NCBI RefSeq assembly: GCF_020165195.1
Contig: NZ_JAIUHR010000029.1
Span: forward strand, 1-64,000
Origin: Mesorhizobium sp. CA14
GTDB taxonomy: Bacteria; Pseudomonadota; Alphaproteobacteria; Rhizobiales; Rhizobiaceae
DNA length: 64,000 nt
Reading direction: 5' to 3'
Shown: piece by piece, positions 7,787-15,047 of the stretch
Numbering within the stretch: the first letter of the stretch is position 1
Layout: each line of letters opens with the position of its first letter
Made by a program: the position numbers and the translations under genes
Notes under the pieces: generated by a model
What the model was told of the DNA's origin: nothing
The model's database searches: none
Seen by the model: the letters and a program-made list of their open reading frames with translations, nothing else

Positions 7787-8562
7787 GCGCCGCCGACCAG
7801 ATCTTCGCCATGCTGAAAGAATCCTCGCAGAGCGGCGCGCCGCTTTACCTGCAGCTCAGGCGCAGCATCGAGGAAGCGGTCAATCGCGGCCTGATCGGTC
7901 CGGGCGACGCGCTGCCGTCCGAGCGTGACATCGCCAGCAAGGCCGATATCTCGCGCGTCACCGTGCGCAAGGCGGTGCAGGACCTGGTCAAGGGCGGCAT
8001 CCTCGTCCAGCGTCATGGCTCGGGCACCTTCGTCGCGCCGCGCATGGAGCGCGTCGAGCAGTCCCTGTCGCGGCTCACCTCCTTCACCGAGGATATGGCG
8101 CGCCGCGGCATGAATGTGCGTTCGGTGTGGCTCGACCGCGGCCTCTATGCGCCGTCGCCGGACGAGATGATGGTGCTGGGCCTCTCCTCGACCGAGCTGG
8201 TGGCGCGCGTCGCGCGCCTGCGCATCGCCAACGACACGCCGCTGGCGATCGAGCGCGCGGCGCTCTCGGCCAGCGTCCTGCCCGATCCCGAAGCGATCGG
8301 CTCCTCGCTCTATGCGGCGCTGGGCATGACCGGCAATCGCCCGGTCCGCGCCGTGCAGCGCATCTCGGCCACCAATCTCGGCGACGCCGATGCGCGCCTG
8401 CTGGAGGTGCCGCCGGGGGTTGCCGGACTGCAGATCGAGCGCATTTCCTATCTGGCGAGCGGCAAGGTGATCGAGTTCACCCGCTCGGTCTACAGGGGCG
8501 ACGCCTATGATTTCGTCGCGGAACTCCGGCTGACCGGGCCGGGAGAGGAGATCCGGCCATGA
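7783..8562 (+). CDS. GntR/HutC-family transcriptional regulator of amino-sugar use (NagQ-like)
   Basis: 259 aa. The N-terminal winged helix-turn-helix has the GntR signature (PLYLQLRRSIEEAVNRGLI, LPSERDIASKADISRVTVRKAVQDL, RHGSGTFV) at about residues 20-85. A HutC/UTRA ligand domain follows. UTRA domains commonly sense sugar phosphates, and GlcNAc-6-P or GlcN-6-P would fit here. It is translationally coupled to the kinase upstream and the deaminase downstream by 4-nt ATGA overlaps. Likely targets are the paired TGGTATT sites at 6729-6746 and 6864-6881, giving autoregulation and co-control of the murQ-transporter operon. Confidence 0.9.
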   Translation: MSAADQIFAMLKESSQSGAPLYLQLRRSIEEAVNRGLIGPGDALPSERDIASKADISRVTVRKAVQDLVKGGILVQRHGSGTFVAPRMERVEQSLSRLTSFTEDMARRGMNVRSVWLDRGLYAPSPDEMMVLGLSSTELVARVARLRIANDTPLAIERAALSASVLPDPEAIGSSLYAALGMTGNRPVRAVQRISATNLGDADARLLEVPPGVAGLQIERISYLASGKVIEFTRSVYRGDAYDFVAELRLTGPGEEIRP

Positions 8563-9593
8563 GCGCCAACACCGCTACCCATATGCGGCGCGAGATCGAC
8601 GAGATCCCTGAAGCCGCCGCCCGCCTTCTCGACGGCTCGGCCTCGGCTTTGGCCGAAGCGGGGCGCGGCCTGCGCGAGCGCGACCCCCATTTTGTCGTCA
8701 CCGTGGCGCGCGGCTCGTCCGATCATGCCGCGACATTCATGAAATATGCCGTCGAGCTGACGGCCGGCCTGGCGGTGGCTTCCGTTGGTCCGTCGATCGC
8801 GTCGATCTATGGCGCCAGGTTGAAACTCCGGGGCTCGGCCTGTCTGGCGGTCTCGCAATCGGGCAAGAGCCCCGACATCGTTGCCATGGCCGAAACCGCG
8901 CGGGCCGGCGGCGCGCTGACCGTCGCCATCACCAACACGGCCGACTCGCCGCTCGCGCGCGCCTCCGACTATGCCATCGACATCCTGGCGGGGCCGGAGC
9001 GCTCCGTCGCGGCCACCAAGACCTTCGTCAATTCGGCTGTTGCCGGCCTTGCGCTGATGGCGCATGCCACCGATGACCAAGCACTGCTTAAGGCGCTCGC
9101 CGGCCTGCCCGGCCATTTCGAGAAGGCCATCGCCTGCGACTGGATGGCGCTCGCCGGCGCGCTGGAGAACCCGCAATCGCTGTTCATCCTCGGCCGCGGC
9201 CCGTCCTTCGCGATCGCCAGCGAGGCGGCGCTGAAATTCAAGGAAACCTGCGCCATGCACGCCGAGGCCTACAGCGCCGCCGAGGTCATGCATGGGCCGC
9301 TGGCACTGGTCGGGCCGGGGTTCCCGGTCCTGGCGCTTGCCGCGCGCGATGCGTCCGAACCTTCGGTCGCCGAAGCGGCCGACGGTCTGACGGCCAAGGG
9401 CGCCGCCGCCTTCATCACCTCCGACAAGGCAAAAGCCGCGCGTCTTCTGCCGCATGTCGCCACCGGCCATCCGCTGACCGATCCCCTGCCGCTGATCGTG
9501 TCCTTCTACGGCTTCGTCGAGGCTTTCGCGCGCCATCGCGGCCTTGACCCCGACACGCCGCGCAACCTGCGCAAGGTGACGGAAACCTTATGA
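8559..9593 (+). CDS. SIS-domain glucosamine-6-phosphate deaminase (NagB-II type)
   Basis: 344 aa with two tandem SIS domains and no glutaminase domain. Visible motifs are RGSSDHAATFMKY, SQSGKSPDIV, the conserved AGPERSVAATKTF, and in the second half GRGPSFAIASEAALKFKE with AEVMHGP. This is the isomerase half of GlmS used catabolically. NagB-II/AgaS enzymes convert GlcN-6-P to fructose-6-P and ammonia. The position between the regulator and nagA supports that role. It overlaps both neighbours by 4 nt. Confidence 0.9.
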   Translation: MSANTATHMRREIDEIPEAAARLLDGSASALAEAGRGLRERDPHFVVTVARGSSDHAATFMKYAVELTAGLAVASVGPSIASIYGARLKLRGSACLAVSQSGKSPDIVAMAETARAGGALTVAITNTADSPLARASDYAIDILAGPERSVAATKTFVNSAVAGLALMAHATDDQALLKALAGLPGHFEKAIACDWMALAGALENPQSLFILGRGPSFAIASEAALKFKETCAMHAEAYSAAEVMHGPLALVGPGFPVLALAARDASEPSVAEAADGLTAKGAAAFITSDKAKAARLLPHVATGHPLTDPLPLIVSFYGFVEAFARHRGLDPDTPRNLRKVTETL

Positions 9594-10747
9594 GCGACCG
9601 TTTCGCACTCACCGGCGCCCGCATCTTCGACGGTGCCGACTGGCATGACAACGCCGCCCTTGTCGTCAAGGGCGACGTCGTCGAGGCCATCCTGCCCGCC
9701 GGGGCGGTTCCGTCCGGCGTTGCGACGGTCGAGACCGGTGGCGGCATGCTGGTGCCCGGTTTCGTCGACATCCAGGTCAATGGCGGCGGCGGCGTGATGC
9801 TCAACGACCATCCCGACGTCGCCTCGATCGAGACCATCTGCCGGGCGCATGCGCCTTTCGGCACCACGGCGCTGCTGGTGACGCTGATCACCGACACGCC
9901 GGCGATCACCGCCGCCGCCGTCACAGCCGGCGCCGAGGCGGCCAGAGAACAGGTGCCGGGCTTCCTCGGCCTGCATCTCGAAGGTCCGCATCTCTCCATC
10001 GTCCGCAAAGGCGCGCATGATCCGGCGCTGATCCGGCCGATGACCGACGCCGACCAGGCGGCCCTGATCGCGGCGCGCAGCGAGCTTCCTGTCCTGCTCA
10101 CCACGATCGCGCCGGAATCGGTCGAGCCGGCCCGCGTCACGGCGCTCGCCAAAGCCGGCGTCGTCGTCAGCCTCGGCCATAGCGATACCGATTACGCGAC
10201 CGCCACCGCCTTCGCCAAAGCCGGCGCGACGGTGGTCACGCACCTCTTCAACGCCATGAGCCAGATCGGCAACCGCGAGCCGGGCCTGGCGGGCGCGGCG
10301 ATCGACACCGGCTTGTACGCCGGCATCATCGCCGACGGCATCCATGTCCATCCGGCGACGATGATCCTTGCGCTGCGCGGCAAGCAGGGTCCTGGCAAGA
10401 TCGTGCTGGTCACCGACGCCATGGCGACCATCGGCACCGGCATGACCTCCTTCGCGCTCAACGGACGCACCATCTACCGCAAGGACGGGAGTCTGCGGCT
10501 TGCCGACGGCACGCTGGCCGGCGCCGATCTCGACATGATTTCCGCCGTGCGCTACGTCCATCGCGTCGTCGGCCTGGAGCTCGACGAGGCTTTGCGCATG
10601 GCTTCGCTCTACCCGGCCGAGGTGATCGGCCAGGCCCACAGGCTCGGCCGCTTCGCCAACGGGACAGCGGCCGACATTGTGAGGCTGTCGGAGGGGCTGG
10701 ATGTGAAGAACGTCTGGATCGGCGGCGAGAAGGTCTTCGGCGGGTAG
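9590..10747 (+). CDS. nagA: N-acetylglucosamine-6-phosphate deacetylase
   Basis: 385 aa amidohydrolase that removes acetate from GlcNAc-6-P. Visible are the beta-barrel entry VPGFVDIQVNGGGG, the metal-site region GLHLEGPHLS, the substrate and metal histidines in SLGHSDTDY and VVTHLFNAMSQ, and the catalytic aspartate region LVTDAMATIG. Length is standard for NagA. It is the last gene of the rightward operon, coupled to the deaminase by an ATGA overlap. It takes GlcNAc-6-P produced either by the kinase or by MurQ. Confidence 0.95.
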   Translation: MSDRFALTGARIFDGADWHDNAALVVKGDVVEAILPAGAVPSGVATVETGGGMLVPGFVDIQVNGGGGVMLNDHPDVASIETICRAHAPFGTTALLVTLITDTPAITAAAVTAGAEAAREQVPGFLGLHLEGPHLSIVRKGAHDPALIRPMTDADQAALIAARSELPVLLTTIAPESVEPARVTALAKAGVVVSLGHSDTDYATATAFAKAGATVVTHLFNAMSQIGNREPGLAGAAIDTGLYAGIIADGIHVHPATMILALRGKQGPGKIVLVTDAMATIGTGMTSFALNGRTIYRKDGSLRLADGTLAGADLDMISAVRYVHRVVGLELDEALRMASLYPAEVIGQAHRLGRFANGTAADIVRLSEGLDVKNVWIGGEKVFGG

Positions 10748-10833
10748 GCCCATCCTCTCGTCATATTCGGGCAGGTTTGACCGGGACAGACATTTGAGGC
10801 CTGCTACTTATCGGGCCTTAAAATGTGTCGCGG

Positions 10834-10885
10834 GTTTTTGAGAGTTTCGCGACAAAAGAGTTTTTGAGAGTTTCGCGACAAAAGA
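10834..10885. repeat. Perfect tandem duplication of a 26-bp unit
   Basis: A 26-bp unit beginning GTTTTTGAGAG and containing TTTCGCGACAAAAGA occurs at 10834-10859 and again, identically, at 10860-10885. It lies between the end of nagA and the small leftward gene at 10907, so it is 3' to both. TTTCGCGA is itself palindromic, so the two copies could pair or serve as iterated protein sites. Confidence 0.85.
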
Positions 10886-10906
10886 GATGCGCGGAAGATA
10901 GAAATG

Positions 10907-11095
10907 CTAAGGCTTACGTACCGTGACCTTTGGTGCGCCATCTTCGCCGACCTCGATTTTGATGCGTTCATCGCTAGGGATAGGTGGAGGTGCCACACTG
11001 GCAACTTTTACATCCTCCAGGCGATCCTCGGCTAGAAGTTCCTTTCCTCTTGCCGTTTTAAGGCGTTCCAGTTGATCGATTATGATCCCTGACAT
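10907..11095 (-). CDS. Small hypothetical protein (62 aa)
   Basis: 62 aa, highly charged and acidic, beginning MSGIIIDQLERLKTARGKEL and ending in a KVTVRKP strand. There is a good ribosome site (GGAAGG, 5 nt before ATG at 11095). No signal peptide, membrane segment or known motif is visible. It is less GC-rich than its neighbours and stands alone between nagA and matB. A real gene is likely from the ribosome site and the soluble, non-repetitive composition. No function is assigned. Confidence 0.55.
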   Translation of the reverse strand: MSGIIIDQLERLKTARGKELLAEDRLEDVKVASVAPPPIPSDERIKIEVGEDGAPKVTVRKP

Positions 11096-11455
11096 CTTTG
11101 CCTTCCGATGAACACGAAATTAGAGCGCTCACGAGAGATGTATGTCATCGCGACATGGTCTGCAAAGCAAATAGTGCAACAATCGCGATGATCGGAATAA
11201 TAGCGCCTAGGCAATAGAAGAATAAGCTATCGTTGCCCGGCGGTTCCCCGTCCGTTAACGCTCCTTTCAAAATATCGGCAACGTCACAGGGTGCAACGAT
11301 GAAGAATTCTGCAAGGTTAGCAGCGCCTTAGCGTCACGGAATGGATGCTAAGGTCTGCGCGCGTCGCTTCGCTCCTTGCTACGCCCTAGAATGACGAGGC
11401 GATGGGCGTCTTGGCCCGTCGCCGAGGCCTGCGGCTCGATAGTTATTAGCCGGCG
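11096..11455. other. Gene-free stretch between the small gene and matB
   Basis: About 360 bp with no convincing coding frame. The left part is relatively AT-rich and would hold the promoter of the leftward small gene. The right part (about 11350-11430) carries a cgcttcgctccttgctacg-type segment and a GCGATGGGC...GGCCCGTCGC partial palindrome. That palindrome lies just downstream of the matB stop and may act as its 3' hairpin. Confidence 0.4.
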
Positions 11456-12973
11456 CTATTTTGCCGTATAGATATCCTTATACGCCTCACGCAGTACGTT
11501 CTTCTGCACCTTGCCCATCGTGTTGCGCGGCAGTTCGTCGACGAAGATCACCTGCTTCGGATGCTTGTATTTCGCCAGCCGTCCGGCGATGGCGCCGGCA
11601 ATGTCGGCGGCGCTGATCGCCGAGCCCGGCTTGCGCACCACCACCGCGGTGACGCCTTCGCCGAAATCGGGATGCGGCACGCCGATCACCGCGCTTTCGC
11701 TGACGCCGTCGAGCGCGTCGATCTCGCTCTCGATCTCCTTCGGATAGACATTGTAGCCGCCCGAGATGATCAGGTCCTTGCCGCGTCCGACGATGTGGAC
11801 ATAGCCGTCGGCATCGACCAGGCCGAGGTCGCCGGTGATGAAGAAGCCGTCGTCGCGGAACTCGGCCCTGGTCTTGTCGGGCATGCGCCAATAGCCGGCA
11901 AAGACATTCGGGCCCTTGACCTCGATCATGCCGATCTCGCCCTGGGCAAGCGACTTGCCGTTCTCGGGATCGGTGATGCGCAGCGAAACGCCGGGCAAGG
12001 GGAAGCCGACCGTGCCGGCGCGCCGCTCGCCGTCATAGGGGTTGGACGTGTTCATGTTGGTCTCGGTCATGCCGTAGCGCTCGAGGATGGCGTGGCCGGT
12101 GCGCTCGCGCCAGGCCTTGTGCGTCTCGGCCAAGAGCGGCGCCGAGCCGGAGATGAAGACCCGGATCGTCTTCGCCGCCTCGCGTGTCAGGCCGTCCTGT
12201 TGCAACAGCCGCACATAGAAGGTCGGCACGCCCATCAGCGCGGTCGCGCGCGGCAAGAGCGAAATGATGCGCGCCGGATCGAATTTCTGCTCGAATAGCA
12301 TTTTCGCGCCGGCCATCAGGATGACGTTGGTGGCCACGAACAGGCCATGCGTGTGGAAGATGGGCAGCGCATGGATCAGCACGTCGTCCGCGCCGAAGCG
12401 CCATTGCTCCACCAGCACGCGGGCGTTGGAGGCGAGGTTCTCGTGGCTGAGCATCGCGCCCTTGGAACGGCCGGTCGTGCCGGAAGTATAGAGGATTGCG
12501 GCAAGATCGTCCGGCCCGCGCGCGACATCGCTGAAATCCGTCGCCTGCCGCGAAGCCTGGCTGGCCAGCGTTCCCTGTCCGTCGCGGCCGAGCGTCAGCA
12601 CCGTGGCGCCGATCGCCGCGGCAAGCGGTTCGACGCCCGAAAGACGGTCCGGATCGCAAGCGATCAGCTTCGGCCCGGCGTCACGGAAGAAATAGTCTAG
12701 CTCGGGCAGCGTGTAGGCGGTGTTGAGCGGCAGGAAGATCGCGCCGGCGCGTAACGAGGCGAGATAGAGCAGCGCCGCCTCCGGGCTCTTCTCGACCTGG
12801 ACCGCGACGCGGTCGCCGGGCTCGACGCCCGCCTGCGCCAGGGCATGCGCCAGCTGCGCCGATTTCGCCAGCATGTCGCCATAGGTGATCGAACGGCCGT
12901 CATCCGTCTCCATCAGCAGCCGGCCGGGCGCCGGCATGCGGGAACGAAAAGCGCTGAAGAGATGATTGGTCAT
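11456..12973 (-). CDS. matB: Malonyl-CoA synthetase MatB
   Basis: 505 aa acyl-adenylating enzyme making malonyl-CoA from malonate, CoA and ATP. Visible are the P-loop LYTSGTTGRSKGAM (about 161-174), the substrate/adenine region YGMTETNMNTSNP, the hinge GDLGLVDADGYVHIVGRGKD, and the catalytic lysine region PRNTMGKVQKNVLRE near the C-terminus. Length matches rhizobial MatB (about 504 aa). It lies downstream of a GntR/FCD regulator on the same strand. The usual partners matA (decarboxylase) and matC (carrier) are absent from this window, so malonyl-CoA would have to enter other pathways or be decarboxylated elsewhere. Confidence 0.9.
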   Translation of the reverse strand: MTNHLFSAFRSRMPAPGRLLMETDDGRSITYGDMLAKSAQLAHALAQAGVEPGDRVAVQVEKSPEAALLYLASLRAGAIFLPLNTAYTLPELDYFFRDAGPKLIACDPDRLSGVEPLAAAIGATVLTLGRDGQGTLASQASRQATDFSDVARGPDDLAAILYTSGTTGRSKGAMLSHENLASNARVLVEQWRFGADDVLIHALPIFHTHGLFVATNVILMAGAKMLFEQKFDPARIISLLPRATALMGVPTFYVRLLQQDGLTREAAKTIRVFISGSAPLLAETHKAWRERTGHAILERYGMTETNMNTSNPYDGERRAGTVGFPLPGVSLRITDPENGKSLAQGEIGMIEVKGPNVFAGYWRMPDKTRAEFRDDGFFITGDLGLVDADGYVHIVGRGKDLIISGGYNVYPKEIESEIDALDGVSESAVIGVPHPDFGEGVTAVVVRKPGSAISAADIAGAIAGRLAKYKHPKQVIFVDELPRNTMGKVQKNVLREAYKDIYTAK

Positions 12974-13080
12974 GAAATGTCCTCAGGGCGGACGAAGGCC
13001 GAATGGCACATGCTTGCGCTCGCCTGAGCGAATACCAGATTTGGCGTCCGGAGCAAAAACTACGTTGATTTTTCAATCCG

Positions 13081-13818
13081 CTATTTGCGGCCGCGTTGGG
13101 ACTTGCCCGCCCTCGGGTCATAGCCCTGGGCGAGGCGTTCCATGCACATCGCCGCGGTGATGCGGTAGTGATTGAGAAGCGCCTCGACCGCGCCGTCGGC
13201 GTCGCCATCCAGCGCGCGCTCGGCAATGATGCGGTGCTCGCCGAGATCGTCGCGCCCCGCGCCTGGCGCGTTTTGCGCGATCAGGCGGTAGCGTGAGGCC
13301 TGATCGGAAAGCTGATCGCAAAAGCCGATCAGCCAATGCGACCGGCATGCCGCGATCAGCGCGCGATGGAAGGCCCGGTGCAGCTTCTCCCACTCCGGAT
13401 TGTTGGTTGTCGGGTCGTCCGGCAGGCGGCGCTCGGCGCGCGCAAGGCGGTGCAGCGCCAGCACCAGCTGCTCTTCCCATTCGGCGGTGCGGTGGGCAAT
13501 GGATTCGCGCAGCGCCCGTTCCTCCAGCCAGCAGCGCGTGCGCGTCAATTCCTCCAGCTCCGCGGCGCTGACCGGCATCAGGAAGAAGCCGCGCTGGTCG
13601 TGACGGCCGAGCAGGCCTTCGGCGGCCAGGCGGTTGAGTGCCTCACGCACCGGCGAGGCGCCGGCGCCGTAGCGGGAAACGACCCATTCGACACGCAGTT
13701 TCGTTTCGGACTCCAGAGCTCCGCGCAGCAGGTCGTCGCGCAATTGCTGGTAGACCGAGCTGGCAAGCGTGCTTTTGCCGCCCTTGCTTTGGCCCGGCTC
13801 GGTGCTTCCGTTTGCCAA
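13081..13818 (-). CDS. GntR-family (FadR/FCD) regulator, MatR-like
   Basis: 245 aa. The winged helix-turn-helix is at about residues 15-80 (SVYQQLRDDLLRG, YGAGASPVREALNRLAAEGLL). An all-helical FCD ligand domain follows, with the family metal/ligand histidines (LHRAFHRALIAAC, EHRIIAERALDGDADGAVEALLNHY). The start is TTG at 13818, supported by AGGAG 6 nt upstream; no ATG lies nearby in frame. It is promoter-proximal to matB on the same strand, so probably controls malonate use. The palindrome ATGTATCATACAT at 13878-13890, about 60 bp upstream, is the likely operator. The MatR assignment rests on this neighbourhood. Confidence 0.85.
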   Translation of the reverse strand: MANGSTEPGQSKGGKSTLASSVYQQLRDDLLRGALESETKLRVEWVVSRYGAGASPVREALNRLAAEGLLGRHDQRGFFLMPVSAAELEELTRTRCWLEERALRESIAHRTAEWEEQLVLALHRLARAERRLPDDPTTNNPEWEKLHRAFHRALIAACRSHWLIGFCDQLSDQASRYRLIAQNAPGAGRDDLGEHRIIAERALDGDADGAVEALLNHYRITAAMCMERLAQGYDPRAGKSQRGRK

Positions 13819-13877
13819 TCAAACTCCTGTTGCTTGCCCCTGGTTTGCCAGGGTCCCTCGGCGAAGCAATTCCGTAC

Positions 13878-13890
13878 ATGTATCATACAT
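13878..13890 (-). promoter_or_regulatory. Candidate operator for the MatR-like regulator
   Basis: ATGTATCATACAT is a perfect 6+1+6 inverted repeat about 60 bp upstream of the TTG start of the gntR gene. Short AT-containing palindromes of this size are usual for FadR-subfamily GntR proteins. No second copy is seen in front of matB, so one site would control the pair. Confidence 0.55.
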
Positions 13891-14013
13891 CCGGGCAATG
13901 GCGCCTCAAGCGGAAGATGACGATATTCGACTTTAAGACAAGACGGGCCGTCTATTTATTGAACGAAGTAGAATCTCGATAAAAAAAGCTGATATTCCCA
14001 CACTGCTTCACAT

Positions 14014-14031
14014 ATTGAACAGTCGTTCAAT
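14014..14031. promoter_or_regulatory. Inverted repeat ATTGAAC-4-GTTCAAT between gntR and rpe
   Basis: ATTGAAC AGTC GTTCAAT is an 18-bp near-palindrome with 7-bp arms, the shape of a TetR-family operator. It sits between the gntR regulator, which starts at 13818, and the 3' end of rpe at 14080. It is therefore about 200 bp upstream of gntR on its strand. No TetR gene is present in the window. Confidence 0.35.
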
Positions 14032-14079
14032 CTCTACCTCGGTTGCGCAACTTCCGCGAGAGATCGGACTGCTATGCGT

Positions 14080-14757
14080 TCAACTGGCGGTCTTGTCGGC
14101 AGCGGTGCGAATTGCTTCGATGTTCGCCTTATAGGCTTCGACGCTGCCGCCCTTGAAGACGGCGGCGCCCGCCACCAGCACATTGGCGCCGGCCGCGGTC
14201 ACCAGCGGTGCCGTCTCGGCCGAGACGCCGCCGTCGATCTCGATGTGGATCGGCCGGCTGCCGATCAGCGCCTTCACCCGATTCACCTTGTCGATGATCG
14301 CCGGGATGAAGGCCTGTCCGCCGAAACCGGGATTGACCGTCATGATCAGGATCAGGTCGAGCCGGTCGAGCACATATTCGATCGCCGTTTCCGGCGTTGC
14401 CGGGTTGAGCGAGACGCCGGCCTTCTTGCCGAGGCTCTTGATGGTCTCCAACGAGCGGTCGAGATGCGGCCCGGCTTCGGCGTGCACCGTCATGCCGTCG
14501 CACCCGGCTTCGGCGAAGGCCGCCAGGTAGGGATCGGCCGGCGCAATCATCAGGTGGCAGTCGAAGAAGGCCTTGGTGCGATTGCGGATCGCCTTGATCA
14601 CCGGCGGGCCGAAGGTGATGTTGGGCACGAAATGGCCGTCCATCACGTCGAGATGGATCCAGTCGGCGCCGGCCGCTACGACGGCCTCGACCTCATCGCC
14701 CAGCTTCGAGAAATCCGACGCCAGCACCGATGGCGCGATCAGGGTCTTCTTGCTCAT
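14080..14757 (-). CDS. rpe: Ribulose-phosphate 3-epimerase
   Basis: 225 aa TIM-barrel enzyme interconverting ribulose-5-P and xylulose-5-P. Signature pieces are IAPSVLASDFSKLG at the N-terminus, HLDVMDGHFVPNITFG (metal ligands), HLMI, MTVNPGFGGQ and IEIDGGV. Length is standard. GGAGAA lies about 10 nt before the ATG at 14757. It stands alone, with the MatR-like gene far downstream on the same strand, so it is probably its own transcription unit. It would link the xylose genes in this window to the pentose phosphate or Calvin pathway. Confidence 0.95.
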   Translation of the reverse strand: MSKKTLIAPSVLASDFSKLGDEVEAVVAAGADWIHLDVMDGHFVPNITFGPPVIKAIRNRTKAFFDCHLMIAPADPYLAAFAEAGCDGMTVHAEAGPHLDRSLETIKSLGKKAGVSLNPATPETAIEYVLDRLDLILIMTVNPGFGGQAFIPAIIDKVNRVKALIGSRPIHIEIDGGVSAETAPLVTAAGANVLVAGAAVFKGGSVEAYKANIEAIRTAADKTAS

Positions 14758-14817
14758 GGCGCAAATTCTCCCGGCGGTCCTGTGCGCGTGGTCGCGCGCC
14801 TGTCAGGGCGATTGCCT

Positions 14818-14917
14818 AGAGCAATTCCAGGAAAAGTGCGAGCGCTTTTCCGTCCGGAATTGCGTAAAAACAAAGAGATAGGGCGTTCACCGTTTCCGTG
14901 AAACGGTGAAACGCCCC
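14818..14917. repeat. AGAGCAATTCC-type intergenic repeat with adjacent hairpin
   Basis: A full-length copy reads AGAGCAATTCCAGGAAAAG at one end and CTTTTCCGTCCGGAATTGCG at the other. It is followed by an AT-rich linker and a CACCGTTTC-CGT-GAAACGGTG hairpin (14890-14910). Truncated or diverged relatives are at 30330-30354 and 50104-50173. This type is abundant in Mesorhizobium genomes. It lies upstream of rpe on the minus strand. Confidence 0.7.
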
Positions 14918-15002
14918 GGACCATGATCCGGCCAAGGGGAAGCAACTTTCGACGGGCGCATTGGCCCGCCTGCCGTAAGGCTTTCTTCGATGTGGAAAAG
15001 AA

Positions 15003-15028
15003 AACCCGCCGGATCGCTCCGGCGGGTC
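15003..15028 (-). terminator. Rho-independent terminator of the exported-protein operon
   Basis: ACCCGCCGGA (15004-15013) and TCCGGCGGGT (15018-15027) form a perfect 10-bp stem with a 4-nt loop. On the minus strand the stem is followed by TTTTCTTTTCC. It lies about 20 bp beyond the stop of the 1278-aa gene at 15048. Confidence 0.9.
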
Positions 15029-15047
15029 TCGATCTTCAGCCGCAAGA

